The position numbers and the translations under genes are program-made. The notes beneath the pieces are model-generated. The model saw nothing but the letters and a program-made list of their open reading frames with translations, was not told the origin of the DNA and searched no databases. Shown here piece by piece: positions 1-8,848 of a stretch of 60,780 nt of DNA. The DNA comes from an uncultured Bacteroidales bacterium (GTDB lineage Bacteria; Bacteroidota; Bacteroidia; Bacteroidales; UBA932): NCBI GenBank assembly GCA_944325765.1, contig CALVBH010000098.1, positions 1-60,780 on the forward strand, in the 5' to 3' direction. The number at the start of each line of letters is the position of its first letter. The first letter of the stretch is position 1.

Positions 1-10
1 AGGAGACAAT

Positions 11-457
11 ATGGAGATAATACTTAAAAAAGATGTGGCCAATCTCGGTCATGCAGACGATATTGTAAAGGTAAAGAACGGTTATGCCGTGAACTATCTG
101 ATTCCTCAGGGCTTCGCTATTCTGGCTACTCCTTCAGCCAAGAAGATTCTGGCTGAAAATATCCGCCAGCGTGCGCACAAGGAGGCCAAATTCCGCGCCG
201 ATGCAGAGGCTCTTGCAGCAAAGCTTGCCGAAACTACCGTAAAGATAGCCGTGAAAATCAGCGAAAGCGGTAAAATCTACGGTTCTGTCACTACCCAGCA
301 GGTCGCAGATGCACTGGCTGCTGCCGGTATCGAAGTCGACAAGAAGGATATCACCATTCTTTCCGACAGCGTCAAGGAAGCCGGAGTTTACGAGGCATCC
401 GTAAAATGCTACAAGGACATAAAGGGAACTTTTAAGTTCGAAGTCGTAGCTGAATAA
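11..457 (+). CDS. rplI: 50S ribosomal protein L9
   Basis: Large-subunit ribosomal protein L9, which binds 23S rRNA near the base of the L1 stalk. The 148-residue length is the family norm. The N-terminal rRNA-binding domain opens MEIILKKDVANLGHADD and has the glycine- and lysine-rich turn VKVKNGYAVNYLIP; a long helix of about residues 40-75 (rich in A, E, K, R) connects to a C-terminal domain containing GKIYGSVTTQQVADAL. The ATG at 11 follows AGGAGACAAT, one of the few purine-rich leaders in the window. The usual partners rpsF and rpsR would lie to the left, outside the window. Confidence 0.97.
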   Translation: MEIILKKDVANLGHADDIVKVKNGYAVNYLIPQGFAILATPSAKKILAENIRQRAHKEAKFRADAEALAAKLAETTVKIAVKISESGKIYGSVTTQQVADALAAAGIEVDKKDITILSDSVKEAGVYEASVKCYKDIKGTFKFEVVAE

Positions 458-477
458 CCTGTTTTCAGCACAGCATA

Positions 478-520
478 AGGGTGGGTGCTTCAGAAGGACA
501 TCTTTTGAACGCCCACTTTA
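478..520 (+). terminator. Probable terminator after rplI
   Basis: A stem pairs GTGGGTG at 481-487 with CGCCCAC at 510-516, extended inward by TTCA/TGAA with a one-base bulge, and is followed by TTTAATT. The T-run is weak, so read-through into the tRNA-Gln 13 bases later is possible. Confidence 0.45.
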
Positions 521-528
521 ATTGGAAC

Positions 529-599
529 TGAGATATGGTGTAATGGTAGCACTACAGATTTTGGTTCTGTCTGTCCAAGTTCGAATCTTGGTATCTCAA
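529..599 (+). tRNA. tRNA-Gln (anticodon TTG)
   Basis: A full cloverleaf can be drawn. Acceptor strands are TGAGATA at 529-535 and TATCTCA at 592-598; the anticodon stem ACAGA/TCTGT encloses the loop TTTTGGT with anticodon TTG at 561-563; the T arm has GTTCGAATC. CCA is not encoded. No TAnnTTTG box lies directly upstream, so it may be co-transcribed from rplI. Its 3' end is also one arm of the long hairpin at 591-640. Confidence 0.96.
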
Positions 600-640
600 C
601 ACGAAAGGAGGGCTCGAGTCCTCCTTTTGTGTTGAGATAC
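591..640 (+). terminator. 21-bp hairpin overlapping the tRNA-Gln 3' end
   Basis: Bases 591-611 and 620-640 form an inverted repeat of 21 positions with an 8-base loop (612-619). Twenty positions are Watson-Crick and position 603 gives a G-U pair in RNA. The outer eight bases of the left arm are the 3' strand of the tRNA acceptor stem. An internal TTTT at 625-628 resembles a terminator tail. It probably ends the tRNA transcript, but folding would compete with the cloverleaf. The strand of action is inferred. Confidence 0.6.
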
Positions 641-755
641 TCCTCCTAACCCCCTGCACCCCCATTAGGGGGATTTCGCTCCTTCCAGTCGCGGTCCCTG
701 CGGGACCTGTTAAAAAATGAATTGCCCTTCTTTGCAAGCAACTAGGTTCCCTAAT
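641..755. other. Non-coding spacer with two small palindromes
   Basis: There is no credible gene here. Two short perfect hairpins are visible: CCCCC/GGGGG at 659-663 and 668-672, and GGTCCC/GGGACC at 693-698 and 702-707. The short ORFs crossing this spacer do not resemble a protein family. Confidence 0.5.
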
Positions 756-1193
756 TCAAAAAAGCCCGAAAATCAGATTCCAGACGAGGAAGCGGGCGAA
801 TTTGCCTGCAAGCATCAGAATGATGCTCCAGAACGGACGTGTCTTGTAGAAGCCCAAGGCGATGGCTATGACATCTCCTATTATGGGAACCCAGCACAGA
901 AGCGCCGTCCACACCCCGTATCTGTCGATTTTCGCTTTCTGTCCGGCAAGGGTTTCCGGTTTGACCTTGAACCACTTTTCTATCCATTCCCATTTTCCTA
1001 TCCAGCCGATATAATAGGTGAGTACGCTGCCGAGCCAGTTGCCCAGCGTTCCGACTATGAGACAGCCGGCAGGATTCCCTGTGGCAGCCAGCACGGAAAG
1101 ATAGACGGCATCTGAACTGAAAGGAATGACGGTGGCGGCCAGAAAAGTGCCGATAAACAGTCCGAGCAGGCCCAGATCTTCAAGCCAGGACAT
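756..1193 (-). CDS. YqaA-like DedA/SNARE-associated (VTT) membrane protein
   Basis: A small integral membrane protein of 145 residues, the length of YqaA-type VTT proteins. It has hydrophobic segments at about 8-30, 40-62, 92-115 and 120-143, the N-terminal signature FIGTFLAATVIPFSSDAVY, the glycine-rich NWLGSVLTYYIG, and a re-entrant-like WVPIIGDVIAIALG. DedA/VTT proteins are linked to lipid transport across membranes, but the substrate of this subgroup is unknown to me. It follows tadA with three bases between the genes, so the two are co-transcribed. Confidence 0.85.
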   Translation of the reverse strand: MSWLEDLGLLGLFIGTFLAATVIPFSSDAVYLSVLAATGNPAGCLIVGTLGNWLGSVLTYYIGWIGKWEWIEKWFKVKPETLAGQKAKIDRYGVWTALLCWVPIIGDVIAIALGFYKTRPFWSIILMLAGKFARFLVWNLIFGLF

Positions 1194-1196
1194 AGG

Positions 1197-1637
1197 CTAA
1201 CGTCGTTTTGAAAGAAAGAAATCGGACATAAGGGCACCGCAGTCATCTGCCAGCACACCCTTCACGACTTCCGTTTTCGGGTGAAGGAGGCTCGGACTGA
1301 ACAGAGAAAAACCGCGCTTCGGATCGCCTGCCCCGTAGACCACTCTGCTGATTTTGGCCCAGTTGAGAGCGGAGGCACACATACCGCAAGGCTCGACCGT
1401 AACGTATATGGTGCAGTTTTCCAGGTATTTCCCGCCTAATGCCTGGGTGGCGGATGTGACGGCTATCATTTCCGCATGTGCGGTAGGGTCGCCGAGCCTT
1501 TCGGTCATATTGTGCCCCCTGGCGATGACCCTGCCATTGCAGACTATAACCGCTCCTACGGGTACTTCGTCTTCATCGAGTGCAGCTGCCGCTTCCTTCA
1601 GCGCTTCCTTCATGTATTTTTCATCGAGATTTTCCAT
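1197..1637 (-). CDS. tadA: tRNA-specific adenosine deaminase (TadA-type nucleoside deaminase)
   Basis: A zinc deaminase expected to convert A34 of tRNA-Arg(ACG) to inosine. The active site is complete: HAE in DPTAHAEMIAV provides the zinc histidine and proton-shuttle glutamate, and PCGMC provides the two zinc cysteines. The C-terminus GVLADDCGALMSDFF is typical of TadA. I start at the ATG at 1637 (MENLDEKYMKEAL, 146 residues); upstream in-frame codons run into non-coding spacer. A TATATTTG box on the minus strand at 1683-1690, inside the first tandem repeat, is well placed as its promoter. A related small deaminase acting on a free base or nucleoside cannot be excluded. Confidence 0.88.
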   Translation of the reverse strand: MENLDEKYMKEALKEAAAALDEDEVPVGAVIVCNGRVIARGHNMTERLGDPTAHAEMIAVTSATQALGGKYLENCTIYVTVEPCGMCASALNWAKISRVVYGAGDPKRGFSLFSPSLLHPKTEVVKGVLADDCGALMSDFFLSKRR

Positions 1638-1682
1638 ATAACGACCTTCTTGTCCGGTTATACTATGCAGGCACGAAGTGAG

Positions 1683-1690
1683 CAAATATA
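1683..1690 (-). promoter_or_regulatory. -7 promoter box TATATTTG for tadA (repeat copy 1)
   Basis: A perfect TAnnTTTG on the minus strand about 46 bases upstream of the tadA ATG. It is the first eight bases of the 80-bp repeat unit. Confidence 0.55.
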
Positions 1691-1762
1691 CGCAGAAGCC
1701 GAGAGCAGAACAAATTTATTTGTTCTGCCGAGGCGCAACAGTATATGTGGACGCGCAGCGGC

Positions 1763-1770
1763 CAAATATA
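1763..1770 (-). promoter_or_regulatory. Duplicated -7 box TATATTTG (repeat copy 2)
   Basis: The same box exactly 80 bases further from tadA, created by the tandem duplication. A transcript from here would carry the unit-1 hairpin in its leader. Confidence 0.4.
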
Positions 1771-1849
1771 CGCAGAAGCCGAGAGCAGAGCAAATAAATT
1801 TGCTTTGCCGAGGCGCAACAGTATATGTGGACGCGCAGCGGCCAAATAT

Positions 1850-2053
1850 TACTGTAATTTCCCCCTCAGGGGACGTACAATCTGCCTTTTGTCTGCGGAC
1901 GGACGTGGCGTAACACGCAAAATGTTACAAAATGTCACTATGCTGAACGCGGAAACGGTACATTGTGACAAAAAATCCGCAAAGATGTTACGTCATACAC
2001 CTTCGGAAAAAACGATACCAGCCATATTTGCATCGAAAACAGGACCACAGAAG
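1850..2053. other. Non-coding leader upstream of the sigma-factor gene
   Basis: Open reading frames crossing this stretch extend into the tandem repeat and look spurious. It holds a small CCCCTCAGGGG palindrome near 1862 and several TGTTAC/GTCAC/TTGTGACA motifs between 1920 and 2000 that could be protein-binding sites. No perfect TAnnTTTG box was found on the plus strand. Confidence 0.4.
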
Positions 2054-2593
2054 ATGACACCGGACTATACCGATATGAAAACCGATTACAGGAAAAGGCG
2101 GGATGCCCTGATCTCGGCGAAATATTCCGAGATGAAGGGTGTCCTGTATTCATATATCAGACGGAGGATAGACGATGCGCAGGAAGCTGAAGACATTCTT
2201 CAGGAAGCGTTCACGAAACTGCTCGAAAGCGGGACTGTGATATCCGAATACACGTTGGACCGTTTCATATACAGGATTATACGGAATCTGATTACGGACT
2301 GGTACCGCAGGCACGCCTGCAGTGCCAGGGCACAGGAGTATTTTGCGGTATTCGCTGACAGGACGGAGTCGCGGACGGAGAACGAGGTCGCGGTCAGGGA
2401 AATGCTGGAAATCGAACAGGCCTGCATCGGAAAAATGGGAAAGAAGAAGGGGGAGATCTATCTCAGGTACATACACGGAGGCGAGAACAGTACGGAATTG
2501 TCCCGGATGCTGAATCTCAGCAGACGGACGATAGAAAATCATATTTTTTCGGCGAGGAAGTCGGTACGCGAGGCATTCATGAGTGCTATGTGA
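2054..2593 (+). CDS. ECF-type RNA polymerase sigma factor
   Basis: A group IV sigma-70 protein that would direct RNA polymerase to a specific promoter set. With a start at 2054 it has 179 residues; 2075 is an equally possible start. Region 2 lies at about residues 20-90 (KGVLYSYIRRRIDDAQEAED, then LQEAFTKLLES and ITDWYRRHA). Region 4 lies at about 125-175, with the helix-turn-helix ELSRMLNLSRRTIENHIFSA. In this phylum such factors usually sit beside a FecR-type anti-sigma factor and a SusC/SusD pair. Here a SusC start follows after 84 bases and no anti-sigma gene is present. Confidence 0.88.
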   Translation: MTPDYTDMKTDYRKRRDALISAKYSEMKGVLYSYIRRRIDDAQEAEDILQEAFTKLLESGTVISEYTLDRFIYRIIRNLITDWYRRHACSARAQEYFAVFADRTESRTENEVAVREMLEIEQACIGKMGKKKGEIYLRYIHGGENSTELSRMLNLSRRTIENHIFSARKSVREAFMSAM

Positions 2594-2677
2594 TGAGGCG
2601 ATTGCGCAGTCACGGACGAGCACGAAAAAGGGTGAAAGGAAACTTGAACTGACACTATATTATTAACAACTGAAGAT

Positions 2678-3105
2678 ATGAGCAATTCTATGAAAACGTT
2701 TTTGAAGACAGTGCTGCTTCTGACGGCGCTGGCGCTGAAAACAGGGACTGCCTCGGCCCAGGACGGCATTTCCGGCCGGGTCATCGACAATGAAGGCTAC
2801 CCTGTCATAGGAGCCGCAGTCATCATAGACGGAACTTCTACCGGTACTACTACCGGAATCGACGGTGAATTCACCCTCGAAATGGCAGAAGGAACTACCA
2901 TCACTGTTTCCTGTATCGGCTATACCGATGTGAAAACGACCTATGTGCCAGGTATGACCATCACTATGCAGATAGAGTCTACTCTGCTGGATGATGTGGT
3001 CGTGGTAGCTTACGGCGTTCAGAAAAAGGAGACGCTGACGGGCGCCATATCCGTAGTCAAGGATGAAATGCTGGAGGAAAAAGGAGCCCTTTCGAGCCGG
3101 CCGGC
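2678..3105 (+). pseudogene. SusC-family TonB-dependent receptor, N-terminal fragment only
   Basis: This is the start of a SusC-like outer-membrane receptor, a family of roughly 1000 residues. Residues 1-28 are a signal peptide ending ASAQ; about 30-110 are a carboxypeptidase-regulatory-like domain (GRVIDNEGYPVIGAAVIIDG then TTTGIDGEFTLEM); then comes the TonB-box/plug start DDVVVVAYGVQKKETLTGAI. Homology stops after EEKGALSS at about 3096, where the DNA passes into a GH88 gene in another frame; the ORF continues to 3358 as out-of-frame sequence. No plug remainder, barrel or SusD exists. Either a deletion fused two genes of a polysaccharide-utilization locus, or the assembly was joined wrongly here. 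Confidence 0.85.
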
Positions 3106-3106
3106 T
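3095..3106. other. 12-bp palindrome at the SusC/GH88 junction
   Basis: AGCCGGCCGGCT is a perfect self-complementary sequence lying exactly where SusC-like coding gives way to GH88-like coding. It marks the likely deletion or mis-join point. Confidence 0.6.
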
Positions 3107-3111
3107 ATGCT

Positions 3112-4143
3112 ATGTCTCCGAGAAACATCGCCCCGGGAGACAGTACCTGGAATCTCTGCCCTGTCAGCAAGGAACTCTGGACGGAAGGTTTCTGGCCGGG
3201 AGTGCTGTGGTATGACTATGAGCATACTTCGGATCCCGAAATCCGTGAAGCGGCGGAAAAATATACCGAAGCCCTGGAATTCATCAGCGAAATCCCGGCA
3301 TACGACCACGACCTCGGATTCATCATTTTCTGCAGTTACGGCAACGGCTACCGCCTGACCGGAAATCCCGAATACAGGGATGTCATACTCGCCACGGCGG
3401 ACCGGCTGGCTTCGCTGTACAATCCTGCAGCGGGCACCATCCTTTCCTGGCCACGCGAAGTAGGAAACTTCGGCGGCCACAATACCATCATAGACAATAT
3501 GATAAATCTCGAAACCCTGTTCTGGGCCGCCGAAAACGGCGGCAATCCCGAATATGCCGCGATAGCCCGTTCGCATGCGGATACCACGATGAAATACAAT
3601 TTCCGTCCCGACGGAAGTTCCTATCATGTGGCCGTATATGACCCGGAAAGCGGCCGGCATATCCGCAGCTGCACCCATCAGGGCTATTCCGACTCCTCGA
3701 TGTGGGCCCGAGGGCAGGCCTGGGGCATTTACGGCTATACCATGTGCTACAGGTTTACTCATGACAGAAAATATCTGGATTTCGCCTGCAGGATTACCGA
3801 TGCCTATCTTTCGAGACTGCCTGAAGATATGGTGCCTTACTGGGATTTCGATGACCCGGGTATTCCGGATGTCTCCCGTGACGCTTCCGCAGCGGCCGTG
3901 GTAGCTTCGGCCCTGATCGAACTGTCAGGATATGCGGGCGGAGACAAGGGCGCATCATATCTTTCCGCTGCGGAAAAGATGCTCTGTTCTCTTTATGAGA
4001 ACTATCGGGGCGGCGATTCGTGCCCGGCCTTTCTCCTGCATTCGACAGGTCACAGGCCGGCCGGTACGGAAATCGACTATTCCATCATCTATGCCGACTA
4101 CTATTACATAGAAGCGCTTACGAGACTGCGCGGACTCCGGTAG
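3112..4143 (+). pseudogene. GH88 unsaturated glucuronyl hydrolase, 5'-truncated
   Basis: The family removes unsaturated uronic acid from the non-reducing end of lyase-cleaved oligosaccharides. The (alpha/alpha)6-barrel motifs are present: LWTEGFWPGVLWYDYEH, HDLGF (first catalytic aspartate), IIDNMINLETLFWAA (second catalytic aspartate) and MWARGQAWGIYGY, through to the end. The signal peptide and first helix of about 40-50 residues are missing. The first ATG in frame is at 3112, giving 343 residues against a usual 380-400. Upstream, the frame runs back into SusC DNA. If translated, the product would probably be cytoplasmic and perhaps unstable. Confidence 0.85.
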
Positions 4144-4205
4144 CGGGACTTTCCCGCGATGCATATTCCGGTGCCGTTACCGGTTCGTAATTAGAAAAAA
4201 CTTTT

Positions 4206-4213
4206 TATCTTTG
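4206..4213 (+). promoter_or_regulatory. -7 promoter box TATCTTTG for the aminotransferase
   Basis: A perfect TAnnTTTG 23 bases before the ATG at 4237, in an A+T-rich gap after the truncated GH88 gene. Confidence 0.65.
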
Positions 4214-4236
4214 CGGCTTTCGCATCATTTACGGAG

Positions 4237-5436
4237 ATGAAGATTTCAGAACGGATTACGGGGATGGCGAGTTCCCCGATTAGAAAACTCACGCCGCTTG
4301 CAGACAAGGCCAAATCGAAAGGCATCAAAATATATCATCTGAACATAGGGCAGCCTGATATCAGGACTCCGCAGAAAGCACTCGACAGCCTGAAAAACAT
4401 AGACAGGACCGTGCTCGAGTACAGCCCGTCGCAGGGCTTCCTTTCCCTGAGGAAGAAAATTGCGGAATACTACGCCGGATATGATATGGATTTCGCTCCC
4501 GAGGATATAACCGTCACTACCGGTGCCTCGGAAGCGGTCCTTTTTTCGTTCCTGACCTGTATGGACCCCGGTGACGAACTGATTACCACGGAGCCGACAT
4601 ACGCGAACTACCTTGCGTTCGCGGATGTGGCCGGAGTGAAGGTCAAGACTCTCAAGACCCGTATCGAAGACGGTTTCGCCCTGCCGGAAGTCGAACATTT
4701 CGAGGAACTGATTACGGACAGGACCAGGGCTATCCTTATCTGCAACCCCAACAATCCGTCCGGAACCCTTTACGGAAAAAGGGAGATGCAGATGCTCGCC
4801 GACATTGTCAGAAAGCATGATCTTTATCTCTTTTCGGACGAAGTATACAGGGAGTTCGTATATGACGGTATGGAGTTCATATCCGCCGGACATTTCAGCG
4901 AAATCAGCGAGAATGTGGTGCTTATAGATTCATTCTCCAAAAGATATTCGGAATGCGGTATCAGGGTGGGCGCCCTTATTACCAAGAACAAGTCCATCAC
5001 GTCCGGCGTACTCAAACTATGCCAGGCACGTCTCAGTCCGCCTCTGCTCGGGCAGATAGTGGCGGAAGCCTCCTGCGATGAAAATCCTGAATATCTGCAG
5101 AATGTCATCGCGGAATATGACCTCAGACGCAAGGTGCTCATAGACGCTCTCTCTGAAATACCTGGTGTAAAGGCGTCGGTTCCTCACGGGGCTTTCTATG
5201 CGATGGCTGCGTTGCCTGTGGATGACTCGGAGAAATTCTGCGCCTGGTGTCTGACGGATTTCCAGTATGAAGGGGAAAGCGTGATGACTGCTCCGGCAAA
5301 CGGGTTCTATATCACTCCGGGACTCGGTACGAATCAGGTCCGTATGGCCTACGTGCTGAATGCGGATGATTTGCGCAGGGCTGTCTTCCTCCTCGGGAAA
5401 GCCCTCGGGCAGTATCCCGGCAGGCAGCTCAGGTAA
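4237..5436 (+). CDS. Class I/II pyridoxal-phosphate aminotransferase (aspartate-aminotransferase-like)
   Basis: A fold-type I PLP enzyme of 399 residues, probably moving an amino group from aspartate or another amino acid to 2-oxoglutarate. Visible are [12 protein letters not shown] near the N-terminus, TTGASEAV for cofactor phosphate binding, NPNNPSG with the PLP asparagine, SDEVYREF with the PLP aspartate and tyrosine, [14 protein letters not shown] with the Schiff-base lysine, and a conserved C-terminal arginine in NQVRMAY. It is clearly related to the gene at 11493-12701. The exact amino acid substrate cannot be read from the sequence. It looks monocistronic with its own promoter. Confidence 0.9.
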   Translation: MKISERITGMASSPIRKLTPLADKAKSKGIKIYHLNIGQPDIRTPQKALDSLKNIDRTVLEYSPSQGFLSLRKKIAEYYAGYDMDFAPEDITVTTGASEAVLFSFLTCMDPGDELITTEPTYANYLAFADVAGVKVKTLKTRIEDGFALPEVEHFEELITDRTRAILICNPNNPSGTLYGKREMQMLADIVRKHDLYLFSDEVYREFVYDGMEFISAGHFSEISENVVLIDSFSKRYSECGIRVGALITKNKSITSGVLKLCQARLSPPLLGQIVAEASCDENPEYLQNVIAEYDLRRKVLIDALSEIPGVKASVPHGAFYAMAALPVDDSEKFCAWCLTDFQYEGESVMTAPANGFYITPGLGTNQVRMAYVLNADDLRRAVFLLGKALGQYPGRQLR

Positions 5437-5481
5437 CGGCATCGGAGTATTTCTTTATTAGGAATATTTTTCAAACATCAT

Positions 5482-5489
5482 TATATTTG
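5482..5489 (+). promoter_or_regulatory. -7 promoter box TATATTTG for secA
   Basis: A perfect box 57 bases upstream of the secA ATG. Its last bases TTG (5487-5489) are in frame with secA and could be mistaken for a start codon. Confidence 0.65.
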
Positions 5490-5546
5490 CAGAATTGCGT
5501 TTACGGCGCGGAAGAAAGTGGAATACAGAAATTTATTGGAAAAAAT

Positions 5547-8500
5547 ATGTCAGTAGCAGGATTGTTCAGGAAATTGTTCGGTACCAAGGCTGAGAGGGAT
5601 TTGAAACAGCTTCAGCCGATTCTGGCCAAGGTGCTCGAAGCATACGACAGGATAGACAGGCTTTCTGTGGAAGAACTGAGGGCCAAGTCTGCGGAACTCA
5701 GACAGATAATCAGAGACAGGATAGCCGAAGACGAAAACAGGATAGCCCATATCAGGGAAGAACTCGAGAAGGACATCCCTCTCGACAGGAAGGAAGCTCT
5801 CGCCACGGAATCCGACAAGCTCGTGAAGAAGGTGGATGAAGATATCGAAGCTGTCCTGAATGAGATTCTTCCTGAAGCCTTTGCCGTGATGAAGTCCACT
5901 GCCCGCAGATTCAAGGAGAATGCGGAAATCAGGGTCAGGGCCACGGATTTCGACAGACTTCTCAGCACGACCAGGGACTTCGTCCGCATAGAGGGCGATG
6001 ATGCCGTATGGCAGAACCACTGGATGGCAGGCGGAAATGAAGTCACCTGGGATATGGTGCATTACGATGTGCAGCTTATCGGCGGTATCGTGCTCCATCA
6101 GGGGAAAATCGCAGAGATGGCGACAGGTGAGGGAAAAACACTCGTGGCGACCCTCCCGGTCTTCCTCAATGCCCTGGCAGGCAAAGGCGTGCATGTGGTT
6201 ACGGTGAATGATTACCTGTCCAAGCGAGACTCCGAGTGGATGGGGCCGCTCTATATGTTCCACGGCCTTTCCGTAGACTGTATCGACAAGCATCAGCCGA
6301 ACAGCGAAGCCAGGAAAAAGGCCTATGCCTGCGATATCACGTTCGGTACGAACAACGAATTCGGCTTCGACTATCTGAGGGACAATATGTCCATATCGGT
6401 CAACGATCTGGTGCAGCGCAAGCATCATTATGCCATAGTCGACGAGGTCGACTCCGTCCTGATAGACGATGCGAGGACACCTCTTATCATTTCCGGTCCT
6501 GTTCCGAAAGGCGACGACCAGCAGTTCCTCGAATTCAGACCGTATGTCGAGAAACTTTACAACAACCAGAAGACTCTGGTCACGTCCACTCTTAACGAAG
6601 CCAAGAAACTGATTGCCGAAGGCGATGAAAGGGAAGGAGGAAAACTTCTCCTGCGTGCATACAAGGGACTTCCGAAATACAAGCCTCTGATAAAGTTCCT
6701 CAGCGAACCGGGTATGAAGCAGCTCCTTCAGAAAACCGAAAATTATTATATTCAGGACAATGAGAGGGAAATGCCTGTCGTGACCGACCCTCTGTATTTC
6801 GTCATAAACGAAAAACAGCATTCGGTAGATATGACCGACAACGGTCATGACCTGTTGAGCGGCACTCTTTCGGATCCGAAATTCTTCATCCTGCCGGATG
6901 TCGGGAATGCCATAGCCGATGTGGAGAAGAGCGGCCTTTCTCCGGAAGAAAAGAGCGTGAAGAAAGACGAAATCATGGCTGATTTCGCCCTGAAATCCGA
7001 GAGGGTCCATACGGTCAACCAGCTTCTGAAAGCGTATGCCATGTTCGAAAAGGATGTGGACTACGTGATTATGGACAACAAGGTGAAAATCGTCGACGAG
7101 CAGACAGGCCGTATCATGGAGGGCCGCCGATGGAGCGACGGTCTTCATCAGGCTGTGGAAGCCAAGGAAAACGTCAAGGTCGAGGCTGCTACCCAGACTT
7201 TCGCCACCATCACTCTCCAGAACTACTTCCGTATGTATCACAAGCTTGCCGGTATGACAGGTACCGCGGAAACGGAGGCAGGCGAATTCTGGTCCATCTA
7301 CAAGCTGGACGTGGTGGTCATCCCTACCAACAGGCCCATAGCACGAATAGACTACGATGACCTTATATACAAGACGAAGAAAGCCAAATACGAGGCGGTC
7401 ATAAACAAGATAGTGGAACTGACCTCTGCAGGCAGGCCTGTTCTGGTCGGCACTACGGATGTGGAAACATCCGAATTGCTTAGCAGGATGCTGAAACTCA
7501 GAGGAATACAGCATCAGGTACTGAATGCGAAACAGCATGCCCGCGAAGCTGAAATCGTGGCCCATGCAGGTCAGAAAAGTACGGTTACCATAGCCACGAA
7601 CATGGCCGGACGAGGTACGGATATCAAACTTTCGGAGGAAGTCCGGAAGGCCGGCGGTCTCGCCATCATTGGTACCGAAAGGCATGACAGCCGCCGTGTA
7701 GACCGCCAGCTCAGAGGCCGTGCGGGACGTCAGGGCGACCCGGGAACCTCTACCTTCTATGTATCTCTGGAAGACAAGCTGATGCGGCTTTTCGGCTCCG
7801 AAAGGATAGCGGCAGTCGTGGACAAGCTCGGTATGGAGGACAACGAGGCTCTGGAATCTTCCATGCTGTCCAGTTCAATCGAACGCGCCCAGAAGAAAGT
7901 AGAGGAAAACAACTTCGGTATCAGAAAGAGACTTCTGGAGTACGATGATGTCATGAATTCCCAGAGGGAAGTGATTTACACCAAGAGGAGAAATGCTCTG
8001 GTGGGTGACAGGGTGGAAATCGATGTTATGAACATGATGCAGGATACCGCGGAAATTCTTGTGGAAAACTGCGAGGGCTACGATTTCGCCTCTTTCAACG
8101 AGGCTGTAATGCGCCTGATGTCGATAGATGCCGGATTCGATGAGGCCTTTTACAACAAGGCCACACCGAAGGAACTGAGCGACAGGCTTTTCCAGAATAT
8201 GCTCGAAGTTTACCGCCGCAGGATGGATGCCATGGCGCAGAAGTCCGCACCGATAATAAAGGAAGTCTACGAGAAGCAGGGCGCCATTTACCAGAACATC
8301 GCCATTCCTATTTCGGACGGGCGTAAAATGCTGACGCTTTCTGTCAACCTGAAGAAAGCATACGAAACGGAAGGCCGCGAAATAGCCAGGGCCCTGAGCA
8401 AGACCATTACCCTTTACCAGATAGACGAGCACTGGAAAGAGCATCTGCGCGATATGGACGACCTCAAGCAGTCGGTCCAGAATGCCACTTACGAGCAGAA

Positions 8501-8822
8501 AGACCCGCTTCTGATATACAAGTTCGAAAGTTTCAACCTTTTCAAGGCAATGCTGGAGTCTTTGAACAAGGATATTCTTTCCTTCCTGTTCAGGGCGCAT
8601 ATTCCGCTGCGTGATACGACGGAAGTCCGGAAGGCTCCTGCCCCGCAGGTACGCAAGCCGGATATGAGCCAGTTGCGCACCAGCCGGACGGATATGGTAA
8701 CGAACGGTCCTGACCAGAAGAGCAGGATGCCCGTCCACGTGGAGAAGACCGTAGGCAGAAACGACCCGTGCCCTTGCGGCTCAGGAAAAAAATACAAGAA
8801 CTGCCACGGAAGGAATCTTTGA
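5547..8822 (+). CDS. secA: Preprotein translocase ATPase SecA
   Basis: The motor ATPase that drives unfolded preproteins through SecYEG. The product is 1091 residues, long as usual for Bacteroidota. Walker A MATGEGKT is at about residue 190, the [14 protein letters not shown] motif follows, the DEAD-box variant [14 protein letters not shown] is near 297, and motif [15 protein letters not shown] is near 683 with [11 protein letters not shown] after it. The C-terminal zinc-binding SEC-C tail is intact ([17 protein letters not shown]). I start at ATG 5547 ([12 protein letters not shown]) because the in-frame upstream TTG is part of the promoter box. A large insertion of about residues 355-470 follows the Walker B region. 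Confidence 0.98.
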   Translation: MSVAGLFRKLFGTKAERDLKQLQPILAKVLEAYDRIDRLSVEELRAKSAELRQIIRDRIAEDENRIAHIREELEKDIPLDRKEALATESDKLVKKVDEDIEAVLNEILPEAFAVMKSTARRFKENAEIRVRATDFDRLLSTTRDFVRIEGDDAVWQNHWMAGGNEVTWDMVHYDVQLIGGIVLHQGKIAEMATGEGKTLVATLPVFLNALAGKGVHVVTVNDYLSKRDSEWMGPLYMFHGLSVDCIDKHQPNSEARKKAYACDITFGTNNEFGFDYLRDNMSISVNDLVQRKHHYAIVDEVDSVLIDDARTPLIISGPVPKGDDQQFLEFRPYVEKLYNNQKTLVTSTLNEAKKLIAEGDEREGGKLLLRAYKGLPKYKPLIKFLSEPGMKQLLQKTENYYIQDNEREMPVVTDPLYFVINEKQHSVDMTDNGHDLLSGTLSDPKFFILPDVGNAIADVEKSGLSPEEKSVKKDEIMADFALKSERVHTVNQLLKAYAMFEKDVDYVIMDNKVKIVDEQTGRIMEGRRWSDGLHQAVEAKENVKVEAATQTFATITLQNYFRMYHKLAGMTGTAETEAGEFWSIYKLDVVVIPTNRPIARIDYDDLIYKTKKAKYEAVINKIVELTSAGRPVLVGTTDVETSELLSRMLKLRGIQHQVLNAKQHAREAEIVAHAGQKSTVTIATNMAGRGTDIKLSEEVRKAGGLAIIGTERHDSRRVDRQLRGRAGRQGDPGTSTFYVSLEDKLMRLFGSERIAAVVDKLGMEDNEALESSMLSSSIERAQKKVEENNFGIRKRLLEYDDVMNSQREVIYTKRRNALVGDRVEIDVMNMMQDTAEILVENCEGYDFASFNEAVMRLMSIDAGFDEAFYNKATPKELSDRLFQNMLEVYRRRMDAMAQKSAPIIKEVYEKQGAIYQNIAIPISDGRKMLTLSVNLKKAYETEGREIARALSKTITLYQIDEHWKEHLRDMDDLKQSVQNATYEQKDPLLIYKFESFNLFKAMLESLNKDILSFLFRAHIPLRDTTEVRKAPAPQVRKPDMSQLRTSRTDMVTNGPDQKSRMPVHVEKTVGRNDPCPCGSGKKYKNCHGRNL

Positions 8823-8848
8823 CAACAGTTTTAAAAACAGATATTGAT

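Larger units (their letters stand above)
1683..1849. repeat. Two exact-length 80-bp tandem repeats plus a partial third
   Basis: Unit 1 is 1683-1762, unit 2 is 1763-1842, and a seven-base remnant CAAATAT follows at 1843. The units are nearly identical except inside a central hairpin. In unit 1 this is a perfect 10-bp stem (1705-1714 with 1719-1728). In unit 2 an A-T pair has become G-C and a second pair has become G-T, so pairing is kept. Each unit begins with CAAATATA, which is TATATTTG (a Bacteroidota -7 box) on the minus strand, pointing at tadA. The sequence is G+C-rich outside the hairpin core and non-coding. Confidence 0.9.

Noticed and set aside
591-640. An integration (att) site at the tRNA-Gln 3' end
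   Set aside because: The duplicated tRNA end is inverted, not direct, and no integrase or mobile element lies nearby.
1683-1849. A CRISPR array
   Set aside because: The units are contiguous 80-bp repeats without distinct spacers, and no cas genes are present.
1745-2053. N-terminal extension of the sigma factor by about 100 residues
   Set aside because: It would translate the 80-bp tandem repeat; ECF sigma factors of about 180 residues begin near the chosen ATG.
5550-7685. A 711-codon open frame on the minus strand opposite secA
   Set aside because: It mirrors a canonical secA over its whole length, has no recognisable motif and is a by-product of codon bias on the coding strand.
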